Origin: Burkholderiales bacterium
Lineage (GTDB): Bacteria > Pseudomonadota > Gammaproteobacteria > Burkholderiales > SG8-41
Assembly: GCA_019635015.1 (NCBI GenBank)
Contig: JAHCAG010000010.1
Location: 48,993 to 112,992 of the forward strand
DNA length: 64,000 nt
Direction of reading: 5' to 3'
Shown: piece after piece, positions 18,544 through 31,727 of the stretch
Layout of the letters: every line of letters starts with the position of its first letter
Numbering within the stretch: position 1 is the stretch's first letter
The notes under the pieces: generated by a model
Seen by the model: the letters and a program-made list of their open reading frames with translations, nothing else
Databases searched by the model: none
What the model was told of the DNA's origin: nothing
Program-made: the position numbers and the translations under genes

Positions 18544-19313
18544 TGATCTCCACGGCGCGCATCGGCTTCAGCCTGCTGCTCGCCGCGATGCTTGCGCCGG
18601 GTCTTGCCGCCGGCGCCGGCGTGCGCGACCTGACTTACCGCAATGGTGATGTCGAGATTGGCGCGAAGCTTTATCTGCCCCAGGGCCGCGGCCCGCATCC
18701 TGCCGTGCTTTATGTGCATGCCCGCCGCGGCTGGGACGCGGAGGCTGATGCCCAGGTGCGGCGTTTTGTCGCCCACGGCCTTGCGGTGATCGCGCCGGAT
18801 TATCACAGTCCGCGTTTCATCCCGGCCTGGCCGATCGAGCATGATCCGGCGACCGAAAAGGATGTCGAGCTGGCGATCGACGCACTGAAAAAGATCCCCG
18901 AAGTGCGCTCCGACCGCATCTGCGTCGCCGGTTTTTCGCGCGGCGGTTATCACGCCGTGGTGCTGGCCGCGCGGCGCAGCGAGGTCGCCTGCGTGGTGAC
19001 CTGGTACGGCCACATGGTCAATCCGAATGCGCCGGAGCCGGTGCAGGTTTACCGCTATGCGCCGGAGATCGAGAAAATCAGCGTGCCGGTGATGTTCATC
19101 GTCGGCGAGGAGGAGCAGGAACTGCGCCGCACCGGCATCCGCCGCGCCTACTACGCGCTGCTGAAGCGCGGCGTGCCGGTGGAGCTGCTGATGTATCCGC
19201 ATGCGCGCCGCGCCTTCGACTTCCGCCAGGATCAGCGCGAGGAAGAGAAACTCGCCACCATCGATGCCGCGCGTCGTGCCGCCGATTTCATCAAGGCCGC
19301 CCTGCGGCGCTGA
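18543..19313 (+). CDS. Secreted dienelactone hydrolase-like alpha/beta hydrolase
   Basis: Exported hydrolase of 256 residues with a signal peptide (about 1-25, ending GLAAGAG). The nucleophile elbow is GFSRGG with S132, not the cysteine of true dienelactone hydrolases. The acid is probably in VGEEEQE (about 188-194) and the histidine is H220 in YPHARRAFDF. The substrate is unknown. It starts 28 bases after dapB across an AT-rich element, so it may be read from the bamE-dapB promoter. Confidence 0.82.
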   Translation: MISTARIGFSLLLAAMLAPGLAAGAGVRDLTYRNGDVEIGAKLYLPQGRGPHPAVLYVHARRGWDAEADAQVRRFVAHGLAVIAPDYHSPRFIPAWPIEHDPATEKDVELAIDALKKIPEVRSDRICVAGFSRGGYHAVVLAARRSEVACVVTWYGHMVNPNAPEPVQVYRYAPEIEKISVPVMFIVGEEEQELRRTGIRRAYYALLKRGVPVELLMYPHARRAFDFRQDQREEEKLATIDAARRAADFIKAALRR

Positions 19314-19362
19314 ATGGATATCGGTTTAAGCCCTTGATTTTGCTGTTGTGCGCGTCTCGCGG

Positions 19363-19392
19363 TTTGTCCTCGAGCGCGCCCTCGCGTATAAT
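19363..19392 (+). promoter_or_regulatory. Sigma-70 type promoter of carAB
   Basis: -35 TTGTCC (19364-19369), 17-base spacer, -10 TATAAT (19387-19392). It lies about 75 bases upstream of the carA GTG and is followed by a perfect leader hairpin. Confidence 0.65.
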
Positions 19393-19408
19393 CCGGACTT
19401 CAGAAACA

Positions 19409-19431
19409 GCGGAACGGTGACCCCGTTCCGC
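19409..19431 (+). other. Perfect hairpin in carA leader
   Basis: GCGGAACGG, loop TGACC, CCGTTCCGC: nine base pairs with a five-base loop, starting about 10 bases after the predicted transcription start. No U-run follows, so it is not a standard terminator. It could be a 5' stabiliser or part of pyrimidine or arginine control of carAB. Confidence 0.5.
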
Positions 19432-19467
19432 TTGTCGTATCAAACCCAATAAAATCAGGAGCTTGTC

Positions 19468-20611
19468 GTGTCTTCGCGTACGCCCGCCATTCTTGTACTG
19501 AAGGATGGCACGGTATTCCGCGGCTCCGCGATTGGTGCCGAGGGAATCGTTGCCGGGGAAGTCGTGTTCAATACGGCGATGACCGGCTATCAGGAAATCC
19601 TCACCGATCCCTCGTATTGCCGGCAGATCGTCACGCTGACCTATCCGCATATCGGCAACACCGGCGCCAATGCGGAAGATGTCGAATCGGAAAAAGTGCA
19701 GGCGGCCGGCCTGGTGATCCGCGATCTGCCGCTGCTGTCGTCCAATTTCCGCGAAACCGCGACGCTGGGCGACTACCTGAAGCGCGAGAACATCGTCGCC
19801 ATCGCCGGCATCGACACCCGCAAGCTGACCCGCATCCTGCGCGACAAGGGCGCGCAGGACGGCTGCATCATGGCCGGCAAGGTCGACGAGGCGGCGGCGC
19901 TGAAGGCGGCGCGCGAATTCCCGGGCCTGGTCGGCATGGACCTGGCGAAGGTTGTGTCCTGCAAGATTCCCTATGCCGCGGACGAGACGGTGTGGGCGCT
20001 GGGCGCCGGATACGGCAGGCGTGAAACGGAAAGTTTCCACGTCGTGGCCTATGATTTCGGCGTCAAGCGCAACATCCTGCGCATGCTCGCCGCGCGCGGC
20101 TGCCGCCTGACCGTGGTGCCGGCGCAGACACCCGCAGCCGATGTGATGAAACTCAATCCGGACGGCGTGTTCCTGTCCAATGGTCCCGGCGATCCGGAAC
20201 CCTGCGACTACGCGGTCCGCGCCATCCGCGAACTGCTGGCGGCGGGTGTGCCGCTGTTCGGCATCTGCCTCGGGCACCAGTTGCTGGCGCTGGCCTGCGG
20301 CGCGAAGACACTGAAAATGAAATTCGGCCATCATGGCGCAAATCATCCGGTGCAGGATCTCGAGTCGAAGCGGGTGATGATCACCAGCCAGAACCACGGC
20401 TTCGCGGTGGATGCGGCGACTCTGCCGGCCAATGCGAAAGTGACCCATGTTTCGCTCTTCGACGGCAGCCTGCAGGGCTTTGCGCTGACCGACAAGCCGG
20501 CCTTCTGCTTCCAGGGGCATCCCGAGGCGAGCCCGGGTCCGCACGACGTCGATTACCTGTTCGACCGGTTCGTGAAACTTATGGCGCAGCATTCCGCACG
20601 GACCGCACAAA

Positions 20612-20619
<8 letters not shown>
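19468..20619 (+). CDS. carA: Carbamoyl-phosphate synthase small (glutaminase) subunit
   Basis: Hydrolyses glutamine and passes ammonia to CarB for carbamoyl phosphate, the shared precursor of arginine and pyrimidines. It is 383 residues. The N-terminal domain begins [17 protein letters not shown]. The class I amidotransferase domain has nucleophile C267 in FGICLGHQ and partners H351 and E353 in [10 protein letters not shown]. The start is GTG 19468 with AGGAG upstream. The end overlaps carB by eight bases. Confidence 0.98.
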
Positions 20620-23836
<3,217 letters not shown>

Positions 23837-23851
23837 GGGCGGAGGTTATCC

Positions 23852-24331
23852 ATGAATGCAAAAACACCACTGACGGTCAAGGGCGCAGAGCTGCTGCGCG
23901 CGGAATTGCATGAACTGAAAACGGTGCAGCGGCCGGCGATCATCACTGCCATCGCGGAAGCGCGCGCACACGGCGACCTGTCGGAGAATGCCGAGTATGC
24001 GGCGGCGAAGGAGCGCCAAAGCTTCATCGAGGGCCGTATCGCCGAAGTCGAATCCAAGGTCTCCAATGCCCAGATCATCGACCCGGCGACCATCGATGCC
24101 GATGGCCGCTGCGTGTTTGGCGCCACCGTGGAACTGGAGGACATGAGCGCCGGCGGCACGGTGACTTACCAGATCGTCGGTGACGACGAGGCCGACATCA
24201 AGCAGGGCAAGATCTCCATCAGTTCGCCGATAGCGCGCGCGCTGATCGGCAAGTACGCCGGCGACGTCGCCGAAGTCCAGGCGCCGGGCGGCGTGCGCGA
24301 ATACGAGATCATCGACGTCCGCTACGTCTAG
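23852..24331 (+). CDS. greA: Transcription elongation factor GreA
   Basis: Rescues backtracked RNA polymerase by stimulating transcript cleavage. It is 159 residues. The N-terminal coiled coil (about 1-75) contains the tip acidic region [17 protein letters not shown], and the C-terminal FKBP-like domain ends [12 protein letters not shown] strong ribosome site (GGAGG) precedes the ATG. It is the last gene of carAB-greA. Repeat R3 downstream ends in a T-run and may act as its terminator. Confidence 0.98.
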   Translation: MNAKTPLTVKGAELLRAELHELKTVQRPAIITAIAEARAHGDLSENAEYAAAKERQSFIEGRIAEVESKVSNAQIIDPATIDADGRCVFGATVELEDMSAGGTVTYQIVGDDEADIKQGKISISSPIARALIGKYAGDVAEVQAPGGVREYEIIDVRYV

Positions 24332-24446
24332 GGTGGTGAGTGAGCGGTGGGCAGTGATCAGTAAGCAGTAAGCGGGAGGCAGTGAACGGGGTGAGTAATG
24401 GGTTTACTGCTCACCGCTTACTGTTCACCTCCCACCTTTTTTGCGG
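24332..24446. repeat. Tandem-unit inverted repeat R3 with T-run
   Basis: The left part (24332-24400) consists of degenerate units such as GTGAGCGG, GTAAGCAG and GTAAGCGG. The right arm (24413-24437), CTGCTCACCGCTTACTGTTC then ACCTCCCACC, is the complement of the same units and is followed by TTTTTT. It lies directly after greA and may serve as its terminator. Confidence 0.7.
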
Positions 24447-24466
24447 TGCTTGCCATCCCCGACCGC

Positions 24467-24501
24467 TTAAAATTCTATTTAAAAACAAATACTTAATGAA
24501 A
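24467..24501 (-). repeat. AT-rich dispersed element, copy e
   Basis: Minus strand: CATTAAGTATTTGTTTTTAA then ATAGAATTTTA. It is in the convergent gap between greA and yhbY, just beyond the yhbY stop codon. Confidence 0.5.
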
Positions 24502-24502
24502 A

Positions 24503-24889
24503 TCAGCCCTGGAAGCTGCGTTTGGTCCGACGGGGCGCCTTGCGGCCGCGGGCCTTGGCCGGCTTTTTCCCGCCACCGGCAGTGCTGCGGCCGGCGGATG
24601 CCGCGGCCGGCGAATCTTCGGGGCGTGGCCTGAAGATCACCAGGATTTTTCCGATATGCTGCACGGGTGCCGCGGCGAGAGGTCCGCAGATCGCTTCGAC
24701 CATGCCGGCGCGGGCCGCGCGGTCGTCGCCCAATACGCGGATCTTGATCAGTTCATGGCTTTTCAGGTTGACGTCGATTTCATGCAGCACCTTCGGCGTC
24801 AGGCCGGCATCGCCGATCATGACCACCGGCTGCAGGTGATGTGCCCGGGCTTTCAGCGCGCGGCGTTCGGCGGGAGTCAGTAGTTTCAT
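24503..24889 (-). CDS. yhbY: YhbY/CRM-domain RNA-binding protein
   Basis: Ribosome-assembly-associated RNA-binding protein, 128 residues. The CRM domain (about 1-95) has LTPAERRALKARAHHLQPVV, the GxxG-type loop IGDAGLT, and KSHELIKIRVLG. The C-terminal 33 residues are a basic Lys/Arg/Ala tail not found in the short E. coli protein. It is divergent from rlmE, the usual partner. The ATG at 24889 abuts repeat R4 and no Shine-Dalgarno is visible. Confidence 0.93.
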   Translation of the reverse strand: MKLLTPAERRALKARAHHLQPVVMIGDAGLTPKVLHEIDVNLKSHELIKIRVLGDDRAARAGMVEAICGPLAAAPVQHIGKILVIFRPRPEDSPAAASAGRSTAGGGKKPAKARGRKAPRRTKRSFQG

Positions 24890-24892
24890 TCG

Positions 24893-24988
24893 GGTGATTG
24901 GTGATTGGTAATTGGTGAATGGTAACCCGGAAGACGGGCGGCTCCGCGTTCCTCCCCGAATTACCATTCACCAATCACCATTTACCGG
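24893..24988. repeat. Tandem-unit inverted repeat R4
   Basis: The left arm (24893-24925) is made of 7-base units ATTGGTG, ATTGGTA, ATTGGTG, AATGGTA. The right arm (24959-24986) is the complement, with 15 paired bases ATTGGTGAATGGTAA. It fills the whole divergent gap between yhbY and rlmE, so the promoters must lie inside it or within the genes. Confidence 0.85.
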
Positions 24989-24998
24989 GTTGACCACA

Positions 24999-25634
24999 GT
25001 GGCACGCAACAAGAGCAGCAAGGCGTGGATGCATGAACACGTCAACGACCCCTATGTGCGCCGCGCGCAGGCGGAGGGCATGCGCTCGCGCGCCGCGTAC
25101 AAGCTGCAGCAGCTCGCCGAGCGCGACAGGCTGCTGAAACCGGGGATGACGGTGGTCGACCTCGGTGCGACGCCGGGCGGCTGGTCGCAGGTTGCCGCTG
25201 CTGCCGTCGGTCCTGCGGGCCGGGTGGTCGCGGTGGATCTGCTGGAAATGGCGCCGGTGGCCGGGGTGAGCTTCGTCCACGGGGACTTCGGCGACGACGC
25301 GGTGCTGGCCGAGGTTGAACGGGCGCTCGGCGGGCAGGGGGCCGACCTTGTGTTGTCCGACATGGCCCCCAACATCAGTGGTGTCGCCGGCACCGACCAG
25401 GCCCGCAGCATCGGGCTTGCCGAGCTGGCGCTGGATTTTGCGGTCAAGCACCTGAAACCAAGGGGGAATTTCCTGGTCAAAGTGTTCCAGGGATCAGGGT
25501 TCGAGGCGCTGGTGGCGGAGATCCGGCGCTGTTTTGTCCAGGTCGTGATCCGCAAGCCCGAAGCCTCGCGCAGCCGGTCGAGCGAGGTGTACGTGGTGGC
25601 GAAGGGGCTCAAAGCCGGACCGAAGGCCGGTTGA
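24999..25634 (+). CDS. rlmE: 23S rRNA (uridine-2'-O-)-methyltransferase RlmE (FtsJ/RrmJ)
   Basis: SAM-dependent 2'-O-methylation of a uridine of 23S rRNA on the large subunit. It is 211 residues. The N-terminal [18 protein letters not shown] and catalytic Lys in [10 protein letters not shown] are present, SAM motif I is [15 protein letters not shown], and the catalytic Asp/Lys are in SDMAPNISG and [12 protein letters not shown]. The start is taken as GTG 24999 (ARNKSSKAW), because in-frame sequence upstream is repeat R4. No Shine-Dalgarno is seen. It lies upstream of ftsH, the standard order. Confidence 0.95.
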   Translation: MARNKSSKAWMHEHVNDPYVRRAQAEGMRSRAAYKLQQLAERDRLLKPGMTVVDLGATPGGWSQVAAAAVGPAGRVVAVDLLEMAPVAGVSFVHGDFGDDAVLAEVERALGGQGADLVLSDMAPNISGVAGTDQARSIGLAELALDFAVKHLKPRGNFLVKVFQGSGFEALVAEIRRCFVQVVIRKPEASRSRSSEVYVVAKGLKAGPKAG

Positions 25635-25765
25635 GAGTGGCCGCATAAGCCGGGAATGCGGGGTCGCGGCAGGGCTGTTCGTGCTGCGGCAGGCGGCGAA
25701 AACGTCTAGAATTGAACCACTTAGCTTAAGCGGCGCCATGCAGCGCCGCGCAACGAGGAGCGACC

Positions 25766-27655
25766 TTGAACAATCTGATGAAAAACATGGCGATCTGGCT
25801 GGTGATTGCGCTGGTGCTGATGACGGTATTCAACCAGTTCAACGTGCGCCAGACTCCGCAGAAGGCCATGGAGTATTCCCAGTTCATCGATGAGGTGAAG
25901 CAGGGCAAGATCGCCAAGGTCACCATCGAGGGCCGTGTCGTCAAGGGCGTCAAGTCCACCGGCGAGAAGTTCACGACCTACTCCCCCTCGGACATCTGGA
26001 TGGTCACCGACCTGCTGAAGAACGGCGTCATCGTCGAGGCCAAGCCTGAGGAAGAGCCCTCGCTGCTGATGAACATCTTCGTGTCCTGGTTCCCGATGCT
26101 GCTGCTGATCGGCGTGTGGATATTCTTCATGCGCCAGATGCAGGGCGGCGGCCGCGGCGGCGCGTTCTCCTTCGGCAAGAGCAAGGCACGGCTGCTGGAC
26201 GAGAACAACAACACGGTCACCTTTGCCGACGTCGCCGGCTGCGAGGAAGCCAAGGAAGAAGTCTCCGAACTGGTCGAGTTTTTGCGCGATCCCTCGAAAT
26301 TCCAGAAACTCGGCGGGCGCATCCCGCGCGGCGTGCTGATGGTCGGCAATCCCGGCACCGGCAAGACGCTGCTGGCGCGCGCGATCGCCGGCGAAGCCAA
26401 GGTGCCGTTTTTCTCCATTTCCGGCTCCGACTTTGTCGAGATGTTTGTCGGCGTCGGTGCCGCGCGCGTGCGCGACATGTTTGAAAATGCGAAAAAGCAC
26501 TCACCCTGCATCGTGTTCATTGACGAGATCGATGCGGTCGGCCGCCAGCGCGGCGCCGGCCTCGGCGGCGGCAATGACGAGCGCGAGCAGACGCTGAACC
26601 AGCTGCTGGTTGAGATGGACGGTTTCGAGGCGAACTCGGGCGTGATCATCATTGCCGCCACCAACCGGCCAGACGTGCTCGATCCGGCGCTGCTGCGTCC
26701 GGGCCGTTTCGACCGCCAGGTCGTGGTGCCGCTGCCGGACATCCGCGGCCGCGAACAGATCCTGCTGGTGCACATGCGCAAGGTGCCGATTTCGCCCGAC
26801 GTCAAGGCCGACATCATCGCCCGCGGCACACCGGGATTCTCCGGCGCCGACCTCGCCAACCTGGTCAACGAAGCGGCGCTGTTCGCCGCGCGCGGCAACA
26901 AACGCCTGGTTGACATGGAGGACTTCGAGCGCGCCAAGGACAAGATCATGATGGGCGCCGAACGCCGCTCGATGGTGATGCCCGAGCACGAGCGCCGCAA
27001 TACCGCCTACCACGAGGCCGGACATGCGCTGGTCGCCCGCCGCCTGCCGCTGACCGATCCGGTGCACAAGGTGACGATCATTCCGCGCGGCCGCGCGCTG
27101 GGTGTGACCATGCAGCTTCCGACCGAAGACCGCTACAGCATGAACCGCGACCAGATACTGCAGAACATCTCCGTGCTGTTCGGCGGCCGCATCGCCGAGG
27201 AAGTGTTCATGGGCCAGATGACCACCGGCGCCTCCAATGATTTCGAGCGCGCCACCGAAATGGCCCGCAACATGGTCACGCGCTGGGGCATGAGCGACAA
27301 CCTCGGCACCATGGTCTATGGCGAGAACGAGGGCGAGGTGTTCCTCGGCCGTTCGATCACCACGCACAAGAACATGTCGGAGGAGACCATGCGCAGTGTT
27401 GATGCGGAGATCCGCCGCATCATCGACCAGCAGTATGCGCTGGCGCGCAAGCTGATCGAGGAGGACCGCGACAAGGTCGAGGCGATGGCCAAGGCGCTGC
27501 TTGAGTGGGAAACCATCGACTCCGACCAGATCGAGGACATCATGCAGGGCCGTCCGCCGCGCGAGCCGAAGCCGGTGGCCTCGACCAAGCCCAAGCCGCC
27601 GAAGGACGATACGCCCGGCGCCGCTGCGACCAATACGCCGGCCGCGGAAGCCTGA
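25766..27655 (+). CDS. ftsH: ATP-dependent zinc metalloprotease FtsH
   Basis: Membrane AAA+ protease that degrades sigma-32, LpxC and misassembled membrane proteins. It is 629 residues. Transmembrane segments are at about 8-24 and 104-123, with the periplasmic domain between. Walker A GNPGTGKT is at 194-201, Walker B is in [12 protein letters not shown], and the zinc site HEAGH is at 416-420. The tail is Pro-Lys-Ala rich. It starts at TTG 25766 with GAGGAG upstream; a TTG start is common for this gene. It is relevant to the heat-shock promoters at the left of the window. Confidence 0.98.
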   Translation: MNNLMKNMAIWLVIALVLMTVFNQFNVRQTPQKAMEYSQFIDEVKQGKIAKVTIEGRVVKGVKSTGEKFTTYSPSDIWMVTDLLKNGVIVEAKPEEEPSLLMNIFVSWFPMLLLIGVWIFFMRQMQGGGRGGAFSFGKSKARLLDENNNTVTFADVAGCEEAKEEVSELVEFLRDPSKFQKLGGRIPRGVLMVGNPGTGKTLLARAIAGEAKVPFFSISGSDFVEMFVGVGAARVRDMFENAKKHSPCIVFIDEIDAVGRQRGAGLGGGNDEREQTLNQLLVEMDGFEANSGVIIIAATNRPDVLDPALLRPGRFDRQVVVPLPDIRGREQILLVHMRKVPISPDVKADIIARGTPGFSGADLANLVNEAALFAARGNKRLVDMEDFERAKDKIMMGAERRSMVMPEHERRNTAYHEAGHALVARRLPLTDPVHKVTIIPRGRALGVTMQLPTEDRYSMNRDQILQNISVLFGGRIAEEVFMGQMTTGASNDFERATEMARNMVTRWGMSDNLGTMVYGENEGEVFLGRSITTHKNMSEETMRSVDAEIRRIIDQQYALARKLIEEDRDKVEAMAKALLEWETIDSDQIEDIMQGRPPREPKPVASTKPKPPKDDTPGAAATNTPAAEA

Positions 27656-27690
27656 TCTGATCAGGCTGAACGGTAAGGGTTTGAACAAGG

Positions 27691-27720
27691 CGGCAGGGTC
27701 TCTCCCTGCCGTTTTTGTTT
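27691..27720 (+). terminator. Intrinsic terminator after ftsH
   Basis: CGGCAGGG, loop TCTCT, CCCTGCCG, then TTTTTGTTT. It is an eight-pair stem in the 81-base ftsH-folP gap, so folP expression needs readthrough or a promoter close to its start. Confidence 0.8.
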
Positions 27721-27736
27721 CTCCCACGGGTTCCCG

Positions 27737-28564
27737 ATGATTCTCCACTGCGGCCAATACCGGCTCGTTCTCGACCGCCCGCTGATCATGGGTGTGGTCA
27801 ACGTGACCCCTGATTCCTTTTCTGATGGCGGCCATTTCCTGCAGGCGCAGGCTGCCGTGGATCATGGGCTGCGCTTGATCGGTGAGGGGGCGGACCTGCT
27901 CGATGTCGGCGGCGAGTCGACGCGGCCGGGCGCGGCACCGGTGGAGCTGGACGAGGAACGCCGCCGCGTGCTGCCGGTGATCGAAGCGCTGGCCGCTGCC
28001 GGTGTTCCTCTGTCGGTGGACACCCAGAAACCCGAGTTGATGCGCGAGGCCGCGGCTGCCGGCGCCGCGCTGATCAACGACGTCAATGGTTTCGTGGCGC
28101 CCGGCGCGCTCGAAGCGGTGGCCGCCGGCGATTGCGCAATCTGCGTCATGCACAGGCAGGGCGATCCGCGCACCATGCAGCAGGCGCCGCAGTATGCGGA
28201 TGTGGTGGCCGAAGTCGATGCCTGGCTGCGGAAGCGCGCGGCCGCCGCGGAGCAGGCCGGAATCGCGCGCGAACGCATTGTTCTCGACCCGGGCTTCGGC
28301 TTCGGCAAGACCCTGGAACACAACCTGGCGCTGCTGCGCGGCCTGAAGGTGATTGCCGCCGCGGGGTATCCGGTGCTCGCAGGGCTGTCGCGCAAATCGA
28401 TGATCGGTACGCTGACCGGCCGGCCGGTCGAAGAGCGCATGCCGGGCAGCGTCGCCGCTGCGCTGCTCGCGGCCCAGCGCGGCGCGGCCATTCTGCGCGT
28501 GCATGACGTGGCGGCCACGCGTGATGCCTTGAAGATCTGGCAGGCTGTTTTGGGTGGTGATTAA
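27737..28564 (+). CDS. folP: Dihydropteroate synthase
   Basis: Condenses p-aminobenzoate with the pterin pyrophosphate in folate synthesis; the sulfonamide target. It is 275 residues with the signatures MGVVNVTPDSFSDGG (about 18-32), GESTRPGA (about 58-65), DPGFGFGKTLEHN (about 185-197) and a C-terminal RVHDVAATRDALK. It follows ftsH after a terminator and precedes glmM. Its TAA stop lies within the left arm of repeat R5. Confidence 0.97.
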   Translation: MILHCGQYRLVLDRPLIMGVVNVTPDSFSDGGHFLQAQAAVDHGLRLIGEGADLLDVGGESTRPGAAPVELDEERRRVLPVIEALAAAGVPLSVDTQKPELMREAAAAGAALINDVNGFVAPGALEAVAAGDCAICVMHRQGDPRTMQQAPQYADVVAEVDAWLRKRAAAAEQAGIARERIVLDPGFGFGKTLEHNLALLRGLKVIAAAGYPVLAGLSRKSMIGTLTGRPVEERMPGSVAAALLAAQRGAAILRVHDVAATRDALKIWQAVLGGD

Positions 28565-28675
28565 GTGATTGGGTGATTTGGTCATTGGACGGTGAGAGTT
28601 TAATGGTCTGAAATCGCTGTAACATTCACGCCGGGCTGCCCCCAAACCCAATCACTTAATTACTGAATCACTGAA
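28558..28675. repeat. Tandem-unit inverted repeat R5
   Basis: The left arm (28558-28588) has units of about 8 bases, TGATTAAG, TGATTGGG, TGATTTGG. The right arm (28641-28675) is the complement, with 15 perfectly paired bases ATTAAGTGATTGGGT. It overlaps the folP stop and reaches within 5 bases of the glmM ATG. Confidence 0.85.
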
Positions 28676-28680
28676 CAACA

Positions 28681-30030
28681 ATGAGCAGAAAATACTTCGG
28701 CACAGACGGTATCCGCGGCACGGTCGGCGACGCGCCGATCACCCCGGATTTTGTGATGCGCCTGGGTTACGCAGCCGGCAAGGTGCTGGCGCGGAGGGCC
28801 GCCGGCGGCGAACATCCCGCCGTGCTGATTGGCAAGGACACCCGCATTTCCGGCTACATGCTGGAGTCGGCGCTGGAGGCCGGGCTTTCGGCCGCCGGTG
28901 TCGACGTGCTGCTGGTCGGACCGATGCCGACGCCAGGCGTGGCCTACCTGACCCGGGCACTGCGCCTGTCGGCCGGAATCGTCATCAGCGCTTCACACAA
29001 TCCCTACCAGGACAACGGCATCAAGTTTTTCTCGGCGGACGGCAGCAAGCTGCCGGATGCCGTCGAATCGGCGATAGAGGCGGCGCTGGAGCAGCCGCTC
29101 CAATGCGCTTCATCAGCGCGTCTCGGCAAGGCCCGCCGCATTGACGATGCGGCGGGGCGCTACATCGAGTTCTGCAAAAGCACCTTTCCCGCGCGGCTTG
29201 ACCTGCATGGCCTGCGCATCGCGGTCGATTGCGCCAACGGCGCTGGTTATCACATCGCACCCCATGTGTTCCACGAGCTTGGTGCGGATGTGGTGCCAAC
29301 TGGGGTTGCGCCCGACGGCTTCAACATCAACAGGAATGTCGGCGCCACCCATGCCGAATCGCTGCAGAAGGCGGTCCGGCGCGCAAAGGCCGACATCGGC
29401 ATCGCGCTCGACGGCGACGGCGACCGTCTGATCATGGCCGACGCATCGGGGCGGATTTACGACGGCGATGAACTGCTTTACGTCGTGGCCGCACGTCGCA
29501 AGCGCACACGCAGCCTGCGCGGCGGCGTCGTCGGCACCCAGATGACCAACCTCGCGATGGCGCAGGCGCTGGCCAGGCTGAAAATTCCCTTTGCGCGGGC
29601 GAAGGTCGGCGACCGCTACGTGCTGGAGATGCTGCAGGCGAAAGGCTGGCAGCTCGGCGGTGAAAACTCGGGCCACATCGTCTGCCTGGACCGCCACACC
29701 ACCGGCGATGGCATCGTCTCGGCGCTGCAGGTGCTGGAGGCGTTGAGCGCCGAAAAAACCACGCTTGCCGAAGCCGTCGATTTCAGGCTCTATCCCCAGG
29801 TGCTGCTCAACGTGAAGGTGGCCGGCCGGCCGGCCGGCGACGTCGTTGCCGCAGCAGCAGTGCAGAAGGCCGTTGCTGCGGCAGAGCGCGCGTTGAAGGG
29901 CGCCGGGCGGGTGCTGCTGAGGCCTTCCGGCACCGAGCCGGTAATCCGGGTGATGGTCGAGGGTCCTTCGCCGGCCGCAGTCCGCAAGCTCGCGTCCGGA
30001 ATCGCCCGGGTGGTCTCCGCAGCCGGCTGA
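28681..30030 (+). CDS. glmM: Phosphoglucosamine mutase
   Basis: Converts glucosamine-6-phosphate to glucosamine-1-phosphate for peptidoglycan and LPS. It is 449 residues. The phosphoserine loop SASHNP has S105 as the phosphorylated serine, the metal loop DGDGDR is at 244-249, and the phosphate-binding RPSGTEP is near 421-427. All four domains are present. No ribosome site is visible because repeat R5 ends just before the ATG. The end is 16 bases from the convergent pstB. Confidence 0.98.
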   Translation: MSRKYFGTDGIRGTVGDAPITPDFVMRLGYAAGKVLARRAAGGEHPAVLIGKDTRISGYMLESALEAGLSAAGVDVLLVGPMPTPGVAYLTRALRLSAGIVISASHNPYQDNGIKFFSADGSKLPDAVESAIEAALEQPLQCASSARLGKARRIDDAAGRYIEFCKSTFPARLDLHGLRIAVDCANGAGYHIAPHVFHELGADVVPTGVAPDGFNINRNVGATHAESLQKAVRRAKADIGIALDGDGDRLIMADASGRIYDGDELLYVVAARRKRTRSLRGGVVGTQMTNLAMAQALARLKIPFARAKVGDRYVLEMLQAKGWQLGGENSGHIVCLDRHTTGDGIVSALQVLEALSAEKTTLAEAVDFRLYPQVLLNVKVAGRPAGDVVAAAAVQKAVAAAERALKGAGRVLLRPSGTEPVIRVMVEGPSPAAVRKLASGIARVVSAAG

Positions 30031-30046
30031 AAAGGCCGGCGCCGGC

Positions 30047-30826
30047 TCAGCCGAAACGGCCGGTGATGTAGTCCTCGGTTTCCTGCTTTTTCGGCTTGAT
30101 GAACAACTGGTCGGTCGGGCCGTACTCAACCATCTCGCCGAGGTACATATAAGCGGTGAAATCCGAAACGCGCGCAGCCTGCTGCATGTTGTGGGTGACG
30201 ATGGCGACCGTGTATTCCGATTTCAGCTCATGCACCAGTTCCTCGATTTTCGCGGTCGAGATCGGATCCAGCGCCGAGGTCGGCTCGTCGAGCAGGATCA
30301 CCGAAGGTTTGACGGCGACCGAGCGTGCGATGCACAGGCGCTGCTGCTGCCCGCCGGAAAGCGCAAGTCCGCTCTGGTTCAGCTTGTCCTTGGCCTCATT
30401 CCACAGCGCAGTCTTGGTCAACGCCCATTCGACCCGCTCGTCCATTTCGCCCCTGGAAAGATTTTCGTAGAGGCGCACGCCGAAGGCGATGTTGTCGTAG
30501 ATCGACATCGGAAAGGGGGTCGGTTTCTGGAACACCATGCCGATGCGCGCCCGCAGCAGGTTCAGGTCCTGCTTGGGGTCGAGGATGTTCTGGCCATAGA
30601 AATTGATCTCGCCTTCGGCCCGCTGTCCCGGATAAAGGCTGTACATCCGGTTCAGCGTACGCAACAGCGTTGACTTGCCGCAGCCCGATGGGCCGATGAA
30701 AGCGGTGACCTTGTGTTCCACGATGTCCAGATTGTTGTCCTTCAGGGCCAGAAACTTGCCGTAGTAGAAGTTCAGGTTGCGGATCTGGATCGCGGTTTTG
30801 AGTGCTTGTCCGGCTGCTTCGCTCAT
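30047..30826 (-). CDS. pstB: Phosphate ABC transporter ATP-binding protein PstB
   Basis: Energises high-affinity phosphate import. It is 259 residues from ATG 30826; an upstream start at 30853 would add 9 residues. Walker A GPSGCGKS is at 45-52, the signature is [17 protein letters not shown], and Walker B is [14 protein letters not shown]. It is the last gene of pstSCAB. No phoU follows, although it is normal here: the next gene is glmM on the opposite strand. Confidence 0.97.
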   Translation of the reverse strand: MSEAAGQALKTAIQIRNLNFYYGKFLALKDNNLDIVEHKVTAFIGPSGCGKSTLLRTLNRMYSLYPGQRAEGEINFYGQNILDPKQDLNLLRARIGMVFQKPTPFPMSIYDNIAFGVRLYENLSRGEMDERVEWALTKTALWNEAKDKLNQSGLALSGGQQQRLCIARSVAVKPSVILLDEPTSALDPISTAKIEELVHELKSEYTVAIVTHNMQQAARVSDFTAYMYLGEMVEYGPTDQLFIKPKKQETEDYITGRFG

Positions 30827-30856
30827 GGTTCGCTCTCTGGCTGTTTGAGTCACTGG

Positions 30857-31705
30857 TTAATGGGAGATCTTCTCGCGGAAAAACACGCGGGCGAGGATGT
30901 TCAGTATCAGCACCGTAACGGTGATCAGCAGTGCCCCGCCCCAGGCGAGGCGCACCCAGTTGTCGTAAGGGCTCATTGCGAACTGGAAAATCACCACCGG
31001 CAGGTTCGACATCGGCTTGTTCATGTCAAGCGAGAAGAACTGGTTGTTGAGCGCCGTAAACAGAAGCGGTGCCGTTTCGCCGCTGATGCGGGCCAGCGCG
31101 AGCAGCACGCCGGTGACCACGCCGGCTTTTGCCGCGCGCAGTGTCACCATGATCGAAACCTTCCATTGCGGAGCGCCGAGGGCGTAAGCAGCTTCGCGCA
31201 GGTTGCCCGGAACCAGGCGCAGCATGTTTTCGGTGGTGCGCAGTACCACGGGAATCGCAATCAGCGACAGCGCGAGGGAGCCCGCCCAGCCGGAGAAGTG
31301 TTTGACCTGATAGACGAGGATGGCATAGATGAACAGGCCAAGCACAATGGACGGCGCGCTCAACATGATGTCGGTCATGAAGCGGGTGATTTCGGCGATG
31401 CGGCTGCGGTCGCCGAATTCGGCGAGATAGACGCCCGCAAGGATGCCCACCGGCGTGCTGACCAGCGTCGCCAGGCCGACCATCATCAGGCTGCCGACGA
31501 TGGCATTGGCGAGGCCGCCGCCTTCGGATCCCGGCGCCGGCGTCGATTGCGTGAACATGTTCCAGTCAATGGCCTTGATGCCGTTGATGAACAGCACGCT
31601 CAGTATCCACAGCAGTACGAACAGGCCGAGCGCCATGGCGGTCATCGAGAGGGCGATCCCGATCCGGTTTTTCCAAAGCCTGCGGTTGTAGAGATTCTGG
31701 TTCAT
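30857..31705 (-). CDS. pstA: Phosphate ABC transporter permease PstA
   Basis: Inner-membrane permease subunit, 282 residues, with about six transmembrane segments. The first is at 17-40, and the ABC permease EAA-like loop is near NLREAAYALGAPQWKVSIMV. The ATG at 31705 is preferred over an adjacent GTG. It lies 30 bases before pstB and 22 bases after pstC. Confidence 0.96.
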   Translation of the reverse strand: MNQNLYNRRLWKNRIGIALSMTAMALGLFVLLWILSVLFINGIKAIDWNMFTQSTPAPGSEGGGLANAIVGSLMMVGLATLVSTPVGILAGVYLAEFGDRSRIAEITRFMTDIMLSAPSIVLGLFIYAILVYQVKHFSGWAGSLALSLIAIPVVLRTTENMLRLVPGNLREAAYALGAPQWKVSIMVTLRAAKAGVVTGVLLALARISGETAPLLFTALNNQFFSLDMNKPMSNLPVVIFQFAMSPYDNWVRLAWGGALLITVTVLILNILARVFFREKISH

Positions 31706-31727
31706 CACGGTTTCCGGATGGTCTGGA

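Noticed and set aside
26501..28651. 716-codon minus-strand frame opposite ftsH and folP
   Set aside because: It spans two real genes and a terminator, with no recognisable domain.
30013..30060. GC-rich dyad at the glmM/pstB convergence as a terminator
   Set aside because: GCCGGC-type palindromes are present but overlap both coding ends and no U-run follows on either strand; too weak to call.
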